DNA of 18,425 nt, taken from contig QHOP01000277.1 of the NCBI GenBank assembly GCA_003219345.1, positions 1 through 18,425 of the forward strand. The letters run 5' to 3'. Origin of the DNA: Verrucomicrobiota bacterium. GTDB lineage: Bacteria > Verrucomicrobiota > Verrucomicrobiia > Limisphaerales > AV2. Of the stretch, positions 14,102-18,425 are shown in pieces. The notes under the pieces were generated by a model. That model was not told where the DNA came from. It worked only from the letters and a program-made list of their open reading frames with translations, and did not search any database. How positions within the stretch are numbered: position 1 is the stretch's first letter; every line of letters starts with the position of its first letter. Made by a program: the position numbers and the translations under genes.

Positions 14102-15054
14102 TTCCCCGCGATATCCTTAAAAAAATCCGCCAGATCGAGATCCGCACCAACCGGCTCGTCAGCGAAACGCTCGCCGGCCAGTACCATTCCGTCTTCAAAG
14201 GCCAGGGAATGAATTTCGACGAGGTGCGCGAGTACCAGCCCGGCGACGACGTGCGCTCGATTGACTGGAACGTCACCGCGCGCATGAACCATCCGTTCAT
14301 TAAGAAATTCGTCGAGGAACGCGAACTGACCGTGATGCTGGTCGTGGATTTGAGCGGTTCCGGATTGTTCGGCTCGGTCGCGCAATCGAAACGCGAACTG
14401 GCGGCCGAAATCGCATCCGTCCTCGCCTTCTCCGCCATCCGCAACAACGACAAGGTCGGCCTTATCCTCTTCTCCGAAAGCGTGGAGAAGTTCATTCCGC
14501 CGCGCAAAGGCCGGAAGCACGTCCTGCGCGTCATCCGCGAGATTCTGTTTTACGAACCAAAAAAACGCGGCACCGACCTGAACAGCGCACTGGAACTCAT
14601 CCTGCGCGTGCTCCCGCACCGCTCCATCGTCGTGATTCTGTCGGATTTTCTGGGCCAGACCGCGCCTACGCGTCCGGAGAGCGACGCCCATTTGCGGCGG
14701 AAGGCCGTGTTGTCTGCGACGCTGCGCCAGGCTTCGTTCACTGTCCTACGTCAGGCCAATCGCCGCCACGACGTTGTCGCCGTGCACATCACTGATCGCT
14801 ACGAACTGGAGCTTCCCGCGCTGGGCCGGCTGGTGTTGAAAGACGCCGAGACCGGTGAAGTGGTGGAAGTGAACACCGGCGATGAACGAAAGCGCGCTGC
14901 GTTCGCGCAGCGACAGGCCAAGGCCCAGGCAGAGCTGCTCAAACTGTTTCGCGGGGCGCGCATCGACTCGATCCAGTTGCGAACAGACCAGCCCTACGCC
15001 GGCGCGCTGGGGAGATTCTTTGAAACACGCGAAAAGCGCCGTCATCATGGATAG
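14098..15054 (+). CDS. DUF58 (VWA-like) protein of the MoxR cluster
   Basis: A 318-residue DUF58 protein. DUF58 proteins carry a von Willebrand A-like fold and are encoded next to MoxR ATPases, whose partners they are presumed to be. The start MIPRDILKKIRQIEIRTNRL is the family's usual N-terminus. The signature NFDEVREYQPGDDVRSIDWN is at 39-58, followed by AR and the metal-site-like VVDLSGSG (82-89, Asp84). The frame is open further upstream (to 13960), but that part covers only hairpins and repeats. No transmembrane helix is apparent, so it is probably cytoplasmic. The region before the ATG lacks a Shine-Dalgarno sequence. The C-terminal Lys/Gln/Arg-rich helix (262-285) is followed by RTDQPYAGAL. 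The stop lies 30 bases before the large nested hairpin. Confidence 0.93.
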   Translation: MIPRDILKKIRQIEIRTNRLVSETLAGQYHSVFKGQGMNFDEVREYQPGDDVRSIDWNVTARMNHPFIKKFVEERELTVMLVVDLSGSGLFGSVAQSKRELAAEIASVLAFSAIRNNDKVGLILFSESVEKFIPPRKGRKHVLRVIREILFYEPKKRGTDLNSALELILRVLPHRSIVVILSDFLGQTAPTRPESDAHLRRKAVLSATLRQASFTVLRQANRRHDVVAVHITDRYELELPALGRLVLKDAETGEVVEVNTGDERKRAAFAQRQAKAQAELLKLFRGARIDSIQLRTDQPYAGALGRFFETREKRRHHG

Positions 15055-15084
15055 CCTCCTTTCGCTTTTGCGCACGCATTGGGA

Positions 15085-15166
15085 CCATGAACCTCCCCCT
15101 CACCCGACCTCCGGCCACCCTCTCCCCCATTGGGGGAGAGGGACGGGGTGAGGGGGCGGTTCATGG
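15085..15166. repeat. 82-base nested inverted repeat (REP/MITE-like hairpin)
   Basis: Three sets of arms nest. The outer arms are CCATGAACC (15085-15093) with GGTTCATGG (15158-15166), the middle CCCCCTCACCC (15095-15105) with GGGTGAGGGGG (15146-15156), and the inner CCCTCTCCCCC (15118-15128) with GGGGGAGAGGG (15132-15142). All 31 pairs are perfect. The 12 unpaired bases 15106-15117 on the left face only 3 on the right. The right edge overlaps the GGGAAG ribosome binding site (15165-15170) of the next gene. It resembles widespread palindromic intergenic repeats. Confidence 0.85.
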
Positions 15167-15178
15167 GAAGCGATGTAA

Positions 15179-15409
15179 ATGAAAACCAACTCCTCCGCGG
15201 TCATCATCCCTGTCCCGTCTTCCGCGACCAACAGCGCGGGGACGAATGCTTTGAGTGGCGACATCCGCGACATCAAGGCGCCGGTGGAAATCCCGAGCGG
15301 TTGGTTCTGGTTCTCGTGCGTGGCGGGCGCCCTGACTGCCGCCGCCTTTTCCTGTTTCGCCTGGCGCTACTGGCAGAGAGGTTTCCGATACGTTGCGGGC
15401 CTATCTTGA
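15179..15409 (+). CDS. DUF4381-like membrane protein, N-terminal piece of a broken gene
   Basis: A 76-residue frame starting at ATG 15179 with GGGAAG (15165-15170) eight bases upstream. It contains DIRDIKAPVEIPSGW (28-42), typical just before the membrane helix in DUF4381-like proteins of MoxR/VWA clusters, and one transmembrane helix (about 43-62), then AWRYWQR. After residue 67 (base 15379) the reading turns unrelated and stops at 15409. The expected continuation (a linker and the start of the helical domain, some tens of residues) is missing, and the rest of the protein resumes in another frame from about 15381. The piece could yield only a short membrane peptide. DUF4381 has no established biochemical function. 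Confidence 0.65.
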   Translation: MKTNSSAVIIPVPSSATNSAGTNALSGDIRDIKAPVEIPSGWFWFSCVAGALTAAAFSCFAWRYWQRGFRYVAGLS

Positions 15410-15758
15410 AGAAGCCTTCTCGATGCGCGCGCCGGAACGCACCACCGAGGAATTTCTGGGTGAACTTCAGTCCAGCGCGCTCCTGTCGCTGACTCAAAAG
15501 CGTTCCCTGGCAGATTTTCTTATGCGTTGCGATCTTGTAAAGTTCGCGCGAGACGAACCCACCGTCGAACAGTTGAAGGAACTCCACGAGAGCGCGCTGC
15601 GGTTCGTCGATGAAACCTCCTACTTCCAGCCGCGATCCGAAACTCTCCCGGCGCCCGCAGAGCCATCGCCAGGCTCAGAGCCGCCACAGACGCCGTTGCC
15701 GCTGGAAACCGTTGCGAAAGGCGACGGGTTAGAGCAACAAACGACAACGAGCGACTGA
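15393..15758 (+). CDS. DUF4381-like protein, C-terminal piece of a broken gene
   Basis: Homologous sequence begins at about 15381 with VSDTLRAYLEEAFSMRAPER; the first start codon in this frame is TTG 15393, giving 121 residues. TTEEFLGELQ, KRSLADFLMRCDLVKFAR and ELHESALRFVDET are typical of the cytoplasmic helical part of DUF4381-like proteins; a Pro/Glu-rich tail follows. The piece overlaps the N-terminal one by 17 bases in a different frame. No Shine-Dalgarno sequence precedes the TTG, so translation might rely on coupling with the upstream frame or might not occur. It ends 7 bases before the BatA-like gene. An internal deletion with frame change is the simplest reading. Confidence 0.65.
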   Translation: MRAYLEEAFSMRAPERTTEEFLGELQSSALLSLTQKRSLADFLMRCDLVKFARDEPTVEQLKELHESALRFVDETSYFQPRSETLPAPAEPSPGSEPPQTPLPLETVAKGDGLEQQTTTSD

Positions 15759-15765
15759 CAACTCC

Positions 15766-16764
15766 ATGACCTTCGCGCATCCATATTTTTTGCTTCTGCT
15801 GTTGTTGCTGCCGCTGCTGGCCTGGCTAAAGGGCAAGGTCGGCTTTCAACCCGCCTTTCTGTATTCGTCGGTGCAACTGGTGCGCGGCATCACCGGCATC
15901 ACGCGTTCACGCGCCGGAGCGATACTGGCGCAGATGCGCTGGCTGGCGCTGGCGCTGTTCTTTATCGCGCTCGCTCGACCACAGGTCGGCGAAGGCGAAA
16001 CCAAGGTCACCGCCAGCGGCGTTGACATCGTCGTGGCGATTGACCTCTCGGGCAGTATGAGTTCGGAAGACTTCGAATTGCAGGGGCAACGGGTGAACCG
16101 GCTCGCAATCGCGAAGGACGTATTGCAGAAGTTCGTCGACAAACGCCCCAATGACCGCATCGGCCTGGTCGCCTTCGCCCGCGACGCCTACATCGCCGCT
16201 CCGCTCACACTCGACCACGATTTTCTGCTGCAAAACCTGGAGCGGCTCGAAATTGCGACCCCGGACAGGGACGGCACAGCGATTGGTTCCGCGCTCACCG
16301 CGGCTTTGAACCGCTTGCGCGAATTGAAGTCTAAAAGCAAAATGGTCATCCTCATGACCGACGGCCAAAACAACGCCGGCAACGTTCCGCCGTTGACCGC
16401 TGCCGAAGCCGCGGAGACGCTGGCGGTGAAGGTTTATACCATCGGGGTCGGCACGCGCGGCATGGCGCCGATCCCCTACATCGACCCGTTCGGCCGCAAA
16501 CGCTATGATCAGCAGCCGGTGGATATCGACGAGGCAACGCTGCAGCAAATCTCCAGGCGCACCGGCGGGAAATATTATCGCGCCGACAAGACCGAGACGT
16601 TGCGGTCGATTTACGATGAAATTGATCGGCTGGAAAAAACCGAAGCCATTGTCAAAAAGTATCAGCGCTATCGGGAAATGTTTCCATTCGTGGCGCTGCC
16701 GGGACTTGTGCTCCTGCTGCTGGAAATTATCTTGCATCATACCGTGTGGAGAAAATTGCCGTGA
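15766..16764 (+). CDS. batA: BatA-like von Willebrand A membrane protein
   Basis: A 332-residue protein with the BatA layout: N-terminal helix (about 8-20), second helix (57-70), a VWA domain (about 86-290) and a C-terminal helix (305-324). The metal-ion-dependent adhesion site is complete: DLSGS (93-97), Thr171 (in DGTAIG) and Asp199 (MTDG). The FIALARPQVG segment before the VWA domain is characteristic. Bat proteins (named for aerotolerance in Bacteroides) are membrane-anchored with the VWA domain exposed, and are thought to work with MoxR and DUF58 in stress tolerance or protein assembly; the actual target here is unknown. ATG 15766 fits the family start. It is tightly spaced after the DUF4381-like piece. 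Confidence 0.92.
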   Translation: MTFAHPYFLLLLLLLPLLAWLKGKVGFQPAFLYSSVQLVRGITGITRSRAGAILAQMRWLALALFFIALARPQVGEGETKVTASGVDIVVAIDLSGSMSSEDFELQGQRVNRLAIAKDVLQKFVDKRPNDRIGLVAFARDAYIAAPLTLDHDFLLQNLERLEIATPDRDGTAIGSALTAALNRLRELKSKSKMVILMTDGQNNAGNVPPLTAAEAAETLAVKVYTIGVGTRGMAPIPYIDPFGRKRYDQQPVDIDEATLQQISRRTGGKYYRADKTETLRSIYDEIDRLEKTEAIVKKYQRYREMFPFVALPGLVLLLLEIILHHTVWRKLP

Positions 16765-16773
16765 GAACCGTCT

Positions 16774-16867
16774 GTCAATTGTCAGTGGTCAGTGGTTCGT
16801 TGTGCGCGGCCTACGACCTGGCCTCGAAAGTTCAACGGACAACTGGCGACGGACAACGGACAACTGA
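16774..16867. repeat. inverted pair of degenerate 7-base tandem repeats between batA and batB
   Basis: Left arm: GTCAATT, GTCAGTG, GTCAGTG (16774-16794). Right arm: GGACAAC, TGGCGAC, GGACAAC, GGACAAC, TGA (16837-16867), roughly complementary to the left arm. A core of about 42 bases lies between. The element fills the 108-base batA-batB gap and ends 5 bases before the batB start. Its architecture parallels the period-8 element at 8361-8441, with a different unit. Confidence 0.7.
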
Positions 16868-16872
16868 CTAAA

Positions 16873-18425
16873 TTGAAATTCGCCAATCCACAGATGCTTT
16901 GGTTACTGGCGGTGGCGGTGCCCCTGCTGGTCTGGTTTCTCTGGTGGGCGTGGCGCAAGAAGCAAACGCTCGTGGCGCAGTTCGTGCAGTCGCGGCTGCT
17001 GGCGCAACTGACCGTCGGCGTCTCGCAAGCACGGCTGAAAATCCGCCTCGTCTTGATCGTTTTCGCGGTCGGCTGCGCGCTGCTGGCGTTGGCGCGGCCG
17101 CAGTGGGGTTTCGATTGGGAGGAAGCCAAACAACGCGGGCTCGACATTGTGGTGGCGATTGACACTTCACGCAGCATGTTGGCCGAAGACGTGCGGCCCA
17201 ATCGCCTCGCGCGCGCCAAACTGGCCGCCCTGGATTTGATGAAGCTGGCCAAAAGCGACCGGCTCGCGCTGGTTCCCTTCGCCGGCGCGGCGTTTTTGCA
17301 GTGTCCGCTCACGCTCGATGACGACGCCTTTCGCCAGAGCGTCGAAGCGCTCGTGGTCGGCATCATCCCGGTGGGCGGGACGGCGTTGACCGAAGCGATT
17401 GAAACCGCGCAAACGGCGTTCAAGGAAGGAGAAAACTACAAGGTCCTCGTGTTGTTCACTGACGGCGAAGATCACGACAGCAATGCGCTCGAAACGGCGA
17501 AGAAAGCGGCGAAGGCCGGATTGAAGATTTTCACGGTCGGCGTGGGCACGCCCAACGGCGAATTGCTGCGGGTGACGGATGAGAGCGGCGCAACCGGTTA
17601 CATCAAGGACGAACAGGGCAACGTGGTCAAATCGCGCCTGGACGAAGAGCTGCTGCAAGAGATCGCCACGGTGACCGGCGGTTTTTATCAGGCGTTGCGC
17701 GGAGCCAACTCAATGGAAACGCTTTACGAACAGGGCCTGGCCCCGCTCCCCAAGTCCGATATTTCCTCGCGCCTGGTCAAGCGTTACCACGAACGCTTTC
17801 AATGGCCGCTGGCGCTGGCCTGCGCGGCGCTGCTGCTGGAGATGCTTTTGCCCGAGCGCAAGCGCCTGCCGCGCAGAGAGAGCCTTGTGAGCGCGGGGAA
17901 AGCCGAATGGGGCAAAGCCGTGGCTGCGCTGTCGCTGCTGCTCGCTGTTCCCTTGGCGGCGTCCGCTTCGTCTGCAAGCGCCAAACGTCTTTACGAAGAC
18001 GGCAAGTTCAAGGAATCCCAGCAGGAGTACGAGCGGCTGCTGGAAAAGGACGAGAAGTTGCCCGACCTCAAAGAAGCCGCGAAGCAATACGAGGACGGAA
18101 AGCGCGGTGAAGCCGAGCAGGAAGTCACGCGCGCGCTGCAAAACGCCAAACCGGGCGATGCGCGGCTGCACTTCAACGCCGGCGCCGCCGCTTACAAGGC
18201 GGGCGATCTGGGGAAGGCCGCACTGCATTTCATGTTGTCCGCAAGGGACCGCGAGTTGAAGCTCCAGGAACGCGCGTTTTACAACCTTGGCAATGCGCTC
18301 TACCGGGCCGGCGAGCGGGGGCCAGACGCCAACGAAAAGATTTCCCGATGGGAAAAAGCGGTCGAGAGCTACCAGGGGGCTGTGCAGCTTGATCCACAGG
18401 ACGCGGACGCAAAATACAACCGGGA
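16873..18425 (+). CDS. batB: BatB-like VWA protein continuing into a TPR (BatC-like) part, partial
   Basis: From TTG 16873 the frame is open to the right window edge (517 residues, 3' end missing). MKFANPQMLWLLAV is the usual BatB start; an ATG at 16894 would cut it short. Helices lie at about 8-27 and 57-75; the VWA domain (about 88-290) has a complete metal site: DTSRS (97-101), Thr170 (GGTALTE) and Asp197 (FTDGED). A third helix (311-327) would normally end BatB. Here the frame continues through a further hydrophobic segment (347-364, ending LAASASSASA, like a former signal peptide) into a helical repeat region from about 371, with TPR-like units (FNAGAAAYKAGDLGKAALHF and FYNLGNALYRAG) as in BatC. 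It is thus a BatB-BatC fusion. No Shine-Dalgarno sequence is evident; the repeat element lies just upstream. Confidence 0.88.
   Translation, partial: MKFANPQMLWLLAVAVPLLVWFLWWAWRKKQTLVAQFVQSRLLAQLTVGVSQARLKIRLVLIVFAVGCALLALARPQWGFDWEEAKQRGLDIVVAIDTSRSMLAEDVRPNRLARAKLAALDLMKLAKSDRLALVPFAGAAFLQCPLTLDDDAFRQSVEALVVGIIPVGGTALTEAIETAQTAFKEGENYKVLVLFTDGEDHDSNALETAKKAAKAGLKIFTVGVGTPNGELLRVTDESGATGYIKDEQGNVVKSRLDEELLQEIATVTGGFYQALRGANSMETLYEQGLAPLPKSDISSRLVKRYHERFQWPLALACAALLLEMLLPERKRLPRRESLVSAGKAEWGKAVAALSLLLAVPLAASASSASAKRLYEDGKFKESQQEYERLLEKDEKLPDLKEAAKQYEDGKRGEAEQEVTRALQNAKPGDARLHFNAGAAAYKAGDLGKAALHFMLSARDRELKLQERAFYNLGNALYRAGERGPDANEKISRWEKAVESYQGAVQLDPQDADAKYNR

Noticed and set aside
13642..14691. 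349-codon minus-strand open frame across the DUF58 region
   Set aside because: It runs antisense through the DUF6304-like gene, hairpins and DUF58; nothing in it resembles a protein family.

Overview
The window looks like chromosomal DNA of a GC-rich Gram-negative-type bacterium. I infer a member of the Verrucomicrobiota (Pedosphaera/Limisphaerales-like). The basis is a MoxR / DUF58 / DUF4381-like / two von Willebrand A (Bat-type) gene cluster, a coproheme-decarboxylase-type HemQ in an otherwise Gram-negative gene set, a nusA-infB-rbfA-DHH-truB-ribF cluster, and short-period degenerate tandem repeats between genes. No rRNA, tRNA, CRISPR array, transposase or phage gene was seen, and no gene-free stretch exceeds 300 bases.

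Layout. (1) 1-2285, minus strand: 5' part of hemW (gene runs off the left edge), a cold-shock protein gene with a good promoter and structured leader, hemQ, and a small degenerate receiver-domain protein directly upstream of hemQ. hemW and hemQ both point to heme supply. (2) 2345-9277, plus strand: the translation/ribosome-assembly cluster nusA, infB, rbfA, a DHH/DHHA1 phosphoesterase (NrnA-like), truB and ribF; rbfA and the DHH gene overlap by 4 bases and truB follows after 3. (3) 9297-11984, minus strand: a large membrane hybrid histidine kinase (CHASE-like sensor, PAS, HisKA, HATPase, receiver), convergent with ribF. (4) 12141-18425, plus strand: MoxR AAA+ ATPase, a low-GC DUF6304-like gene, DUF58, a broken DUF4381-like gene, BatA-like VWA protein, and a BatB-like VWA protein continuing into a TPR (BatC-like) part that runs off the right edge. 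MoxR, DUF58 and VWA proteins of such operons are thought to act together as a chaperone/assembly system at the membrane, used for envelope stress or maturation of other proteins.

The most striking feature is the number of disrupted reading frames. infB changes frame once near 4113-4131, exactly where a GGGAG-GTG start-like signal sits. ribF has lost its start codon and the FDGVH nucleotide-binding segment, and a period-8 inverted repeat lies in their place. The DUF6304-like gene has a one-base loss near 13756 and its proper C-terminus is readable in another frame. The DUF4381-like gene is split with its middle missing. A 78-base vestige of a second DUF58 gene sits 4 bases after the DUF6304-like gene. 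Short repeats or hairpins occupy almost every junction of the Bat-type cluster. Whether the lesions are biological or assembly errors cannot be settled from one sequence.
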